Assembly (NCBI GenBank): GCA_030144725.1
Contig: JASKMD010000006.1
Location: 5,351,341 to 5,415,340, forward strand
Origin: Haematococcus lacustris
Lineage: Eukaryota; Chlorophyta; Chlorophyceae; Chlamydomonadales; Haematococcaceae
DNA length: 64,000 nt
Direction of reading: 5' to 3'
In this document: positions 26,101 through 38,955 of the stretch, piece after piece
Numbering within the stretch: position 1 is the first letter of the stretch
How the letters are laid out: each line of letters starts with the position of its first letter
The notes under the pieces: generated by a model
The model's database searches: none
What the model saw: the letters and a program-made list of their open reading frames with translations, nothing else
What the model was told of the DNA's origin: nothing
Position numbers and translations under genes: made by a program

Positions 26101-29100
26101 TGGCAGTGAACGTGCAGGGAGGCTGTGCCACCCCGTGCCCCAATGCAGGCCATGGCCATGCGCAACGCAGCGAGCTTCAACTCCCCTATCAGCCTCCATG
26201 GTGTCAGGACAATCACTGCCCTGCCCCCAACGCCAGAGGAGCAGGGTCCAGCCCCTCACCCCACTCATGTCATGACAGCAACTTCCTCGCAACTACCCAA
26301 ACTGTCACACCTTCCATCTGCCCGGGTGTCATTCTGGCCACACAGTCAGCCTCAGGGGGCCCCTTACATCACGAGTACAGCCAGCGAGCACGACATAAGT
26401 GGAGACACCGACACAGCTCCAGCCAAACCCGCACAGCCAGGCAACGGCCCCAACCTAGCAGCAGCAAGCCCGTTGATCAGCGGGCCTCAACCATCCCTGC
26501 CCCTGCAGCCAATGCCAGCCACGCGCCACCTTGCTCGCGTCAGTGCATCCCTTCCCATCCAAAGCCAGGAGGTCAGCGCCTTGCCCGGTTCCCTCATGCC
26601 CAGCTCCAGCTCAGACAGACTGGCAGGGGGCTCTCCGCAGCGCAGCAACCCAGGGACTATGCAGCTTGGTACCCCGAGGCTGCTGCAACAGCCTGCTTCA
26701 GGGTCCAGCAGCTGGAAGGCAGCAGGGGCCGCACAGGGTTCAGGGCGGGTCGGCCCTCCAGGGGCCAAGCCGGTGCAGACCTCACCAGACCTGGCCAGGC
26801 ACCATGAAGCCATCACTGTCCTGTTTGGTGGGTGGTGGCTTCCCTGCCGCAAATGTAGTCCAGTGGCCCTGCTGAAACCTCCTAGCAAGTTTATGTTAGC
26901 ACTGCAGCATGCTTGGTATTGGGGCGCAGGCAGCCAGCAGTGGTACGAGAAGTAGAGCGGTTCCGCCAGCCATGTTGCATCATCAGGACAGGATCATCAA
27001 CAGGATCATCAGGACCAGCAGCACACAGCACCTGCCTTCATGCAGAATAGCAGCTTGCCGGCAGAGTTGTTGCAGCTCGCAAGAGCCACCCCACCCTACC
27101 CCAACCTAATCCAACCTGAAACAACCCCCAGACAATTGCCCATGCTTGTTGTCTCATTGCAGCCGACATCACCAGCTTCACCTCGATGTGCAGCCAGCTT
27201 CCTCCAACTGAGATCATGTCATTCCTCAACGGGTGAGCAGCAGCAGCAGCTGTGACTATTGACTTGTCACCCTCCTCCTGCTGTCTGCTACCATTTTGCC
27301 ATCACAACTATGACATGGCGCCTAGCAGCCACAGAAGTCAAGGGCTGCCGTTGTTTGTTTATCTCCATCAACATGGTTACCATGGTGTCGGCCACTGCCC
27401 ACTACCCCTGTTGCGCAGTGTAGGTACGACCAGTGCACTCATTGAGTCATAAAGGGATGTGCATGCTCAGCTATGCACAGCTCAGCCTAGTAGAGCGATT
27501 GTTGGCATGTGATGAGATTATAACACAATGTAGACAATGTGTCATCAAAACCTTGGTCAAAATGCAACCCAGCTCTTCATGTTCCCATCCAAATCTTGGG
27601 CAAATGCAACCAATCCAAGTGCAAGGTCAGCACCTTAGCCCTCAACCTTGAGCCTTCATTGCAGTGGAACACAAATTGTGGACCCCTACAAAACAGTGTT
27701 TTGTCTGTGTGGTGTTCCCATGCTTGTGGCATGCACATGGCTTATACATGGCATACACATGGTCATAGGTGGCCTGCCACCTACATTAGTGCCTGACCCA
27801 GAGGGCTGTTGTGTAGAGTTGGCATGTCTTGCATGCACTAAGTGTAAGCTGATGACAGCTCAAGATAGGGGGGCCACATACACTACTGTGCCACAGCGGG
27901 CTGCTGCTGCTGGGCCTTGGGTGGCTTGTCTTACAGCCGCTTGTAGCCCAGGCCTGGGTACTGGGCCGCTGGGGTCGCGGGCATTCAATCGGATGCGGCT
28001 CTTGCTCCGTGGCACTGGGCCGCTTCCTCGGAGGCATTGAGCCGCTAGGCTCATACCTGTTCATACCTGCTCATACCTCCTTATACCCAGGAGGCGATGT
28101 CACTCACTCTCGCACCGCCAATAGGCACCTCCAAAGGGCAAGCCTCCAAAGCACCTCCAAAGGGCACCTCCAAAGGGCACCTTCAGTGGCCCGGTTCGGC
28201 AGAGGGGAGACCTGGCTTCAGCACCAATGGCACCTTGCACACAACAGCTGCAGTTGTAGCATGCTTTGGAACTTGCGTTTCTTGAGTTGGGCGTACACTC
28301 AACTCTCATGGCTGCACCATTCAAGCAAGTGCAAGGTCAGCATGATACACAAACCACGCCAATTCAGCAACAGCATTGAGGCACAGTACTGATAAACATG
28401 GTGCCCCTGGTGTCTGCTAACACAGCCCCCATGTTTGCATGTACACAGTCAGCTGGTGTGCATGGACACAGCTGACCTGCATGGTTCAATTGTGCCATTT
28501 GTATCACAAAGCGCTGTCCTGGTGGCTCATAGTGCACGTAGTCAATACGATCTTTGTGGCACCCACTGTATGCAATTTGCAATACCTCTTGCTTGGTGCT
28601 GTGAGATATGGCGTGCCCGCTTGCATGTTATGTGTTGCAGTTTATGCATGTTATGTTTCGCAGCAGCACTGGCAGTGCTTCATCGTGCTGCATTTGAGCG
28701 AATGCCATGAAATGAATACGATTGTGACCATAACAGTGACCATGACACAAGTACCATAACAGTGAATGATGGCGTGAAACAGCTGGGCATGGGCTTGGCT
28801 TCTGGCAAAGCATGAGAACTGTTCTGTCTCCCAGCACCATGTGTTCCATGCATGCAGGCTCTTCACTGAGTTTGACGAGCTGGTGGAGCAGCACGGCATC
28901 TACAAGGTGGGCCTGTCACAAACTTTGTGTCATAGCTCTACATCAGTGTGACAGGCCCCACTATGCATGCATGCTTTGCACCCATTGTCAGGCGGCCTAC
29001 CATACGTGATGTGCAGCCATGTGTTGGATAAGGCTGGCACTTGCTACTGATTGTGTGTTTGTTGTGAGATCTGATTATGATGACGATGCTGATAATGTTA

Positions 29101-32036
29101 GTGATGCTGATGCTGTTTGAATTCTTCAGCTGCAATGCACCCGCGCAGCCACCTGCCATGCTGCAACTTAAGCCGAGCCTGCTGTGCTGCCTGCTGCAGG
29201 TTGAAACCATTGGTAGGTGGGGAGTAGCTCCCAGACACCAGCAGGGGCGCGCAGCAGCAAGCTCTACCCCGGCAAGACCACATGCAGTAATGCATGCAGT
29301 AACCACAAGGCTTGATCCTATCTGTGCAGCTAGCTCGCCCAGCTTCACTGGCACGCTGGCACAACCCAGCATGCTGTGGTGAAGAGTTGTTGCTATGCCG
29401 CCATCTCAACCATACACCTTCCCCGGCAGTATGTCCATGGCAATCCGTGCTCTCAGCTGCCGTCTGGCGTTCAGATAAGCGGGAGGCTTGCCTGGAGGAG
29501 CAGTAGGTGTGTAGGGGAGCAGGTGTAGCTTTAAAAGGGGATATGCCATCGCCCTCCAAGGTGTTGTGCTATCCATTTGGAGAGTGTATGTTGTCAAGGT
29601 GCCTGCCTTGCTCACAAGACAGTTCAGGCCTGTCTCTGCCCTGGTCCTCATCATCATCATCATCACCATCATCATCTTCATCGTCATTGCTTCGCATCTG
29701 CTGACATGCGGTCCTCTACCCAGGTGATTGCTTCATGTGTGCGGGTGGACTAGTGTCACGGGACGCTGACGGCTTCAACTCAGTGACTCCTGAAGTGGAC
29801 CCTGACCATGCCAAAAAGGTGGGACGCATGCGTGGTACAGCTGTGCTGCAGCAATGCTGCATAGCACATGCCATGTGATGAGGGGGAGTGAAGAGCATGG
29901 ACCTCAAAAGGCTGCAGCACTGCACAGGTGACCCATGTGCAGTGACATCTCAACTGCCTTGACTACACCATGTTGACCCCTGAGACTATGCCATGCCCAT
30001 GATGACCCACGTTCAGGTCCTCCTGTTCGCTGTGGACATGCTGAGGGTAGCGGCAAACACTCCCCTGCCCATTGGTGACGGTCATGAGCCAGTGCGGCTG
30101 AGAGTGGTGCGTCAGGATGCCTCCCGCATCACACCTCACTCTTTTTCACGACTCACTGTTCATGTAGTGGTCGATGGTCTGGAAGTACGGAATGCTAGGG
30201 CAGCTGTGAGATGGAGGGGTGTACCCGGGGCGGGGACCTCATCAGGACTCGGGGTCTTGCCAGCTGTGACACCTGCCAGCCAGGCTCCCCTGCTACTATC
30301 AATACAGATGTTGTTGGCAGGACAACCACGCTTGCTTTCCTGTACCCAGGCCTCTATTGCCTGAGTGGCACAATTGAGCACCTGTCCAGCCTTGTCCAGC
30401 CTTGACTGGCCAAGAGCTGCCTGGAGCCTTGAACAGTCTCAACCCTAGTCTTTGCCGTGGCTGCAGGGTATCCACTCTGGCCCGGTCACCAGTGGGGTGG
30501 TGGGGCGCAAGATGCCACGCTTCTGCCTCTTTGGGTAAGGCAGCTGCAAGCAGCGGATTGCTGTAGACGAGGGCGACACATTGGTAGCATTGGTAGCATT
30601 GGAGCATTAGTATTGGAGCATTGGTAGTGCAGCACCTTAGCCCTCAAGCTTGAGCCTTTATTGCAGTCGAACACTAACTGTGACCTCCGAATGGATTTCG
30701 AGTGAAAATTTGTTGAGCATGAGATGTTTTTCGTCACCAAATTGTATCACCTTCTCTTTGAGCATGAAATTTGAGTTCTCACCAAATCAGCGTATCACCA
30801 ACAAGGCGTATCACTACGGTATACCCAGGAGCCGATGTCACTCACTCTCACACCTCCAGAGGGCACCTCCAAACGGCACCTCCAACCGCACACCCTTTTG
30901 TGTTCCCAAAGCGATGTGGTACTACTCAGCTAATCAACCCGCTGCATGGATGCCCTATGAGTACTCTGACCTGGCATTGTTCCCATGGCTCCCTGCTCCC
31001 ATTGAGTGGCAATGGCGGTTTGGTAGTGCAGCATGCCACCACCTTCTGTATCAAGCAGACTCCTTGCTCATTAGCATCCAGGCATACATATGGGTACGCG
31101 CATCTCCTCAATTGTACACACGTACTCCCCCTCCCTCACTTCGTCCATGTGCCTGCCATCCATGCTCACCGCACTCACTGACATGCAGCTGGCATTGCGC
31201 ACAGAAGCAGCCACATCCACTGAAGCTGTGCACGCACGCATTGGGTGTAATTCAGGGATACTGTGAACACGGCCTCCCGCATGGAATCGACTGGACTGCC
31301 TGGCTGCATTCAGGTGAGGCTGCTGATCCTTGGGTGCCTCTCACTGGCCCTACCACTTACCTTGCCATTGGGCTTGGCATTGACCTTGACATTGACCTTG
31401 CCACTGGCCATGCCAGCTGCTGCCCCATATTCCCGCACTATTTGGCCTGGCTGGCTGGTGGCCTAGGCATAAGCATCCAGGGTACTCATGCTTGTATGAG
31501 GCTCACGTGCGGTGCATAATGTGCTGCTGGGCTCAAGCAGCTAGGAGTGTGGATGAGGTTAAGCATGGGGCACCTTCTACAAATGTTCATTTGCCGCCAT
31601 CCACTCGTAACTTCACTGTGCTGTTAGTCCACATCCTTATTATGGTCCGGCAGCGCTGACATATGGACTGTGGATGGCAGCGGCTGGCTTCCTGCTGGCC
31701 TGCAGGTCAGCGCATCCACCTGGGAGGCCCTAGCCAACAGTGGGTTGCGTGAGGACCCGAGGTGGTGGCGCTCAGGCGTGATGGCCAAGGGCAAGGTGTG
31801 GCAGGGCAGGGCAGCAGGAGGGACCCAAACCAGCTCTAGCCTGACCCTGTTTGCCCCCTGTGCTGCAGCTGTCATTCACGTTGACATATAGGAGTTGGGC
31901 TGAGGGCCAGTCCATGTCTCCTGTCCCATCTCATCCCATTGCTGATCTCCGGCACATCTGCGCTGGTCACCAGCCCAGCTGTGCCCTAAGCACTTTGATA
32001 CACCACGCAATTCCGTGTGCGTGGTCATCACTCTAG
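11188..32036 (+). CDS. PAS-domain guanylate cyclase (class III), ~2,500 aa, at least 29 exons
   Basis: It would convert GTP to cGMP. Exons: 11188-11424, 11487-11673, 12017-12187, 12417-13180, 13436-13568, 14676-15422, 15560-15906, 16126-16583, 17305-17449, 17602-17744, 18388-18632, 18873-18968, 19355-19869, 21993-22818, 23042-23145, 23484-23652, 23903-24626, 25116-25267, 25697-25753, 26149-26827, 27163-27232, 28858-28906, 29200-29212, 29724-29818, 30017-30106, 30467-30534, 31256-31313, 31706-31795 and 31869-32036. Phases agree except 24626 to 25116, so one exon is missing there. PAS-like blocks are PVYANTAALSLL, SPSLVTIMSYPDGRVLFQNGR and SPVTGQQVLVLTQQDIT. The helix LLEEIFPRHVLQ leads into the catalytic domain: FADITSFTSMC and VETIGDCF carry the metal Asp residues, E (VETIGD) and C (FCLFGDTVN) predict GTP, and NTASR holds the transition-state Asn/Arg. 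About 220 low-complexity residues split the helix from FADI. No membrane segment is obvious. The start and last exon are tentative. Confidence 0.78.
13185..13313 (+). repeat. 130-bp dispersed repeat, copy 2, in cyclase intron
   Basis: It begins four bases inside the intron that starts at 13,181 and makes up about half of this 255-bp intron. It matches 9828-9957 over its full length with scattered mismatches. Confidence 0.8.
16728..16992 (+). mobile_element. CACCTT-end element copy A, cyclase intron
   Basis: This 265-bp copy is flanked by the perfect 15-bp duplication GGTCATTGCATACAG at 16713-16727 and 16993-17007. It is collinear with the first ~265 bp of copy B and stops at CACAGCAGGCTG. 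That fits a copy truncated at the end opposite the fixed terminus. Confidence 0.88.
17079..17304 (+). repeat. ~47-bp minisatellite ending in a splice acceptor
   Basis: Five copies of a unit containing GCATTGCTTGGTACTCCTGC run up to the PAS exon at 17,305. In the last copy CTCCTGCC has become CTCTTGCAG, which supplies the pyrimidine tract and AG of the acceptor. Confidence 0.88.
19975..21740 (+). mobile_element. CACCTT-end element copy B, longest copy, cyclase intron
   Basis: The left end reads CACTTTGGCCCTCAACC after CAG. The right end reads CTTGCTACCCTCCCACTAA, a segment shared with copy E. The interior carries a TnpB/Fanzor-like C-terminus on the minus strand at 20,601-20,209, an open frame rich in Asp-Pro and Glu-Pro at 21,427-20,732, and an internal duplication of about 30 bp (TTAGCTTGCGCTTGGTTTTC near 21,239 and 21,518). 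Repeated shifts of open frame indicate decay. I found no clean target duplication for this copy. Confidence 0.72.
20209..20601 (-). pseudogene. TnpB/Fanzor-like C-terminal module, RuvC-III-type motif (in copy B)
   Basis: The open frame ends in a module containing GRWLDRDCNAALNMQRIGES, then RPLELCWW, GKEYPGLSYKRLRDKPP and a Gln-rich tail. D-R-D-x-N-A-A-x-N resembles the last catalytic motif of IS605 OrfB/TnpB and Fanzor nucleases, which act as RNA-guided DNA endonucleases. A related module is at 50,100-50,343. Upstream is a Lys/Ala/Pro-rich linker. No RuvC-I or RuvC-II motif or zinc ribbon is visible in frame, so this is a remnant or a truncated derivative. The family assignment is inference from one motif. 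Confidence 0.5.
23319..23433 (+). repeat. Dispersed repeat matching the distal part of copy C (23.3 kb copy)
   Basis: From CAGACCTGGCTCCAGCACCA to GGCTGCACCA this closely resembles 28,206-28,318, the distal end of element copy C. It lies in a cyclase intron with no fixed CACCTT end beside it. Confidence 0.65.
24636..24668 (+). repeat. (GGGGTA)n short array just after a splice donor
   Basis: About five GGGGTA units begin roughly ten bases into the intron that follows the exon ending at 24,626. Confidence 0.8.
27631..28325 (+). mobile_element. CACCTT-end element copy C, cyclase intron
   Basis: This 695-bp copy is flanked by the perfect 15-bp duplication CAAGTGCAAGGTCAG at 27616-27630 and 28326-28340. 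It follows copy B from the fixed end to GGCCTGGGTA, then jumps to the part of B near 21,540 (ACTGGGCCGCTTC), omitting about 1.25 kb including the DRD module. It ends with a segment also found alone at 23.3 kb. It is a non-autonomous internal-deletion derivative. Confidence 0.88.
30633..31019 (+). mobile_element. CACCTT-end element copy D, cyclase intron
   Basis: This 387-bp copy is flanked by the 12-bp direct repeat TTGGTAGTGCAG at 30621-30632 and 31020-31031. It has the fixed end CACCTTAGCCCTCAAGCTTG. It also has the segment GATGTCACTCACTCTCRCACC shared with B and C, and a distinct distal end. Confidence 0.78.
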
Positions 32037-33975
32037 CCCCCTCATGCTCTGGCAGACAATTTCCTGCCGACTGCTGCTACCATGCACCCAGCACCACCAC
32101 CCCATGGACAGCAGCTGCCCCAAACGTCCCCACGCTGACTGCTACCTTCTGTTGCCATGAATCGCACACCCCCACCATGCGCATCTTTGGTGCATGCTGG
32201 CTCGCAGACTGCACAGTGGGGATATGACATGGTGTGGTGGCATTGGCCTGCATGCTGCAGGGCATGCTTCAAACGTGGCTGTGGTCAGAGCAGGTGACAC
32301 CGCCCTCGGATGCTGAGGGCGCAGGGGCTGCTGACCCTGGTGACGCTGCTGCCAGAGCCAACTTGCCTGCAGGCATGTAGCACCATCGGTGGGCTGCTCA
32401 TAATCTGTCGACTAGCAAAATGCAATGCAGGTCTCAAAGGAGAAGCCTAGGCCGGCTCTAGTACCTCTCACTGAGAGTCTCAGCTTTGCAAGTGGGAATC
32501 CTGTATGATTACGATATGTGAGTCGGACAAAGCCTGGCCAAGCAGTCAATGGTCGTGATGCTGTTGGGGGTTGCTCTCCACATTGCTTGAGACATCAGCG
32601 GTCAGGCTGCTTTGTTGTTCATGCCTGTTTCAGGGCCACTCACGTGCACACCCACGCAGAATGTATGGGCTAGTAGTTATGAGTTGGGCTGGGCAGGTCT
32701 CAGCAGCCCAGTGTGTCAACTGGGCCGCCCCTTCAAGTGTGATAGTCAATGGAGTGCGTAGAAAGTGTGATAATACATGACGTTAAGTAATAGCAATGCT
32801 CGCCTTATTGTGCCAGAGGCATTGGTCGTTAAGCTGCTTGGTCACCACCCTCCTTTACTGTAAATATGTAATGCATCAGCACACCCTGCCGAGAACTGGA
32901 GAAATAACCGTATCCAAGTCCATGTTAGAAGAGTCCATGCTAGTTGAGGTGCCCAAGTAGGAAGCAAGGCCCGGCCATTGAAGAGGCGGTGCATGGGCCC
33001 AGGCCGCCCACTGCGGTCCCAGACTTCTCCAGGTTTGCTTTACCCCTCAGCATCCCTTTACATTACGGGGAAAGTAAAAAAATTTAATTTTCGCGTAAAA
33101 AGCAGCTCCGAGACCTCTTTGACCTTGCGCTCCCAAGAGGTTGCGCTGCTCGCCACAACTGTGAGCAAGCTGTGTGCGTGGCTGTAGGATGCCGGAGACA
33201 GCGTGGCTTCCGCGGAGTTTTACTGTATCTGCACAGATGTCGTCTTTATTAAAAACTGCAGGGGCTATCGACAAAGCTGTCGACTATAGTCGACTATACC
33301 TTCCTGATGGCTAACCGTTACCTGTCATCTTTCACCCCACCTCAACTGGGTGCTGGCCACCCGGTCTGCCCAGCCTCCCGCCCCTCCCAACCTCAGCCCT
33401 GCCTTCCCACCACCTCCCAGCACCAGCCTTGCAACAAGCTGCATTACGTGCGCCACCCTCATTATCAGGGTGACACGTCAGTTAGGTAAGTTAGTTGGCT
33501 AGGCGCAAGTAATCGGTGAGTCTGGCAGCGGTCCATTGGCAACACGGGCAAGCCTGGGGGGGGCCATCTCACCAGGGAACCAAGTGCGAATTGTGGGTGC
33601 ATTGTACATAAACATTTGTTGCGTAGCTTGACATGTGTTGGTACAGCACCTTAGCCCTCAACCTTGAGCCTTCGTGCAAAGGGCACTTCCAAAAGGCCCT
33701 TGCTACCCTCCCACTAGCCAAGGACCACTTACAGCTTGGGACCACATGTGTTGGTACAGCAGGGGTAGGCTTTCTCACACTTGGACGGCTGATGCAGCCC
33801 AACACAGGTTACACCTTGCTCACACCAGGCAGTAATGGTAGCAAGTTGCTGTGCGGCAATGTGCTGGGGTGCAAGCTCGACCTGGTGCAGGTCTCGTTCA
33901 CCAAACAACAAAAGCTGGGCCCGATCACTGTGTATGCACACAGATGGCGCCAAGAAAGCCATTGTACCACTAGTG
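32037..33975. other. Convergent intergenic region (cyclase / eIF2beta 3' ends)
   Basis: The cyclase and eIF2beta genes converge here. Two TGTAA motifs, typical of chlorophyte poly(A) signals, lie near 32,858-32,876 on the plus strand. On the minus strand a TGTAA at about 33,809 lies 160 nt past the eIF2beta stop. An AT-rich patch is at 33,070-33,100. Element copy E is at 33,647. I see no further gene. Confidence 0.5.
33647..33743 (+). mobile_element. CACCTT-end element copy E, 97-bp miniature
   Basis: It is flanked by the perfect 16-bp duplication ACATGTGTTGGTACAG at 33631-33646 and 33744-33759. It joins the first 30 bases of the fixed end directly to the segment AAAGGGCACTTCCAAAAGGC...CCCTCCCACTAG near the right end of copy B. 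It is therefore a MITE-sized internal deletion. Confidence 0.88.
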
Positions 33976-37483
<3,508 letters not shown>

Positions 37484-37868
37484 TCTCCGTGATCTGATGG
37501 CCTCGCCTTCCACGCTACTCGAGCTTTACAAGGATGTTTGAGTTGCGTGGAAATAAGCTGGCTAGCCGGAGCCGCAGCCCATGCACGCCGCCCATGCACA
37601 ACTGAACAAGTATCAATCCCTACAGCATGCAACACCAAAATAAAGCATGAGTTGTAATCAAACACAGGCTGCGAGCTCATTATCGTAAAGGCTACTGCTA
37701 GAGGGCCTAATGCCCACTTCAGCTCAGCCTTCTGGTGTGTGTGCCTCCAGGTCTACAACTACCAAGAATCGGCAAGAGCTCTAACTAACCCTATAGCTCT
37801 TACTCACACACATCCCCTTTGCGAGGGGTTTGGTATCTTGTTTTCTTTCATTGTCTTGCTGTAGCTGG

Positions 37869-38085
37869 CTATTGCCGCCACTTGCGCCGCCACTTGCGCA
37901 ACAGGGCCTTGTCGGGCAGGTACACACACTCCTGGCCTGGCTGGCCTGGCTTTGGCCTGGATGGGCGGCCTTCCTATCTGCACAGCTCAGTGGGGCGTGG
38001 CCCTGGGCCGACTGCACAGCGGCAAATGTTCAGCGCAGCAGATCTATCCGTCCCGGTCATCTATCCGTCCCGGTCATAGAATCTG
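37869..38085 (-). pseudogene. Decayed TnpB/Fanzor-like 3' end (DRDVSAALNIRR subfamily)
   Basis: On the minus strand FYDRDG is followed by a small duplication and stop. The frame then reopens as SAALNICRCAVGPGPRPTEL, a stop, EGRPSRPKPGQPGQE, then VYLPDKALLRKWRRKWRQ and stop. The same block order is at 63,319-63,532. FYDRD plus SxALN matches the RuvC-III-like motif of TnpB/Fanzor. Internal stops and a short duplication of ATAGATGACCGGGACGG show it is dead. Confidence 0.6.
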
Positions 38086-38149
38086 CACGTGGACAATGCA
38101 TGAAGTCAAGACATGTGACATGTCATGTAGGAGTGGGCAACCTCACTCA

Positions 38150-38219
38150 GCAGTGGGCAACCTCACTCAGCTACAATCAACTTGAAGCGTCCTCGGTCGC
38201 ACCCTTGATGACCACAAAC
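38150..38219 (-). repeat. Segment shared with 50.45-50.52 kb, split by the MITE
   Basis: Read on the minus strand it matches 50,450-50,520: GTCATCAAGGGTGCGACCGAGG, then CAAGTTGATTGTAGC, then a tandem 20-mer TGCTGAGTGAGGTTGCCCAC. It lies upstream of the decayed module at 37.87-38.08 kb on that strand and so belongs to the same element. Confidence 0.75.
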
Positions 38220-38656
38220 CAGTGATGGGTAATACGTGTATCGATACAGGAAATACAAGAAAATACACGAAGAACGTGTATTTTTTGTATCGATACAATA
38301 CAGCGATACAGAGGCTACATGTCACGCGGGAATGGAGCAGCTAGGAGCAGCGCAGCCAGTCCCGCAGCCAGTCCTTGATGGCTGGGCAGGACGGCGACGG
38401 CGGAAAGACAGGGCCTCCCCAACTCTAATGTTCTTGCATGTAAAACCGGCACATGCGACCGACAGCTCCGGGAGCAGGCCGATTGCTTTAGCCCCGCGCG
38501 GCATGGCTTTAGCGCGGACTCTAGTTGTGGCAGCAAGCAGCAGCTGCTACGAAGGCACCCACGCAACTTGCCGGCCGGCACTTGTATTTTTAAATACGAT
38601 ACGTGTATTTTTGTATTATCGGTATCGATACACGTATCTTGTACTACCCATCACTG
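38220..38656. mobile_element. hAT-like MITE, 437 bp
   Basis: Terminal inverted repeats read CAGTGATGGGTARTAC at both ends, extended by subterminal GTATCGATAC-type repeats. The CAGTG-type terminus and an imperfect 8-bp flank (CCACAAAC / GCACAACC, 6 of 8) fit the hAT superfamily. No transposase is present. The paralogous sequence at 50.45 kb lacks the insertion. Confidence 0.82.
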
Positions 38657-38955
38657 GCACAACCCCAATACTGGCGGCCTTGAACTGAACAGACATCATC
38701 ACGGATGAAGTCGTGGTGATCGCGTTGACGGAGCCATCCAATCTGTATGTAAGCAGAGCCTTGTTCACCTATATCGGGGATCTCGTCGAGGCGAGGCAAG
38801 TTCGGATGTTTACTTCTGCGAGATAAGACTCTGGCTCAACAGAGCTGGAGTCGCTCTCCTTGACCGCATTTGAACAGGATGCACTGAATGATCTGCTCAT
38901 TGCATGCATCGCCACATCGTAAGAGAAATCACTGTGGTTATGACCCGTCCGCTCA

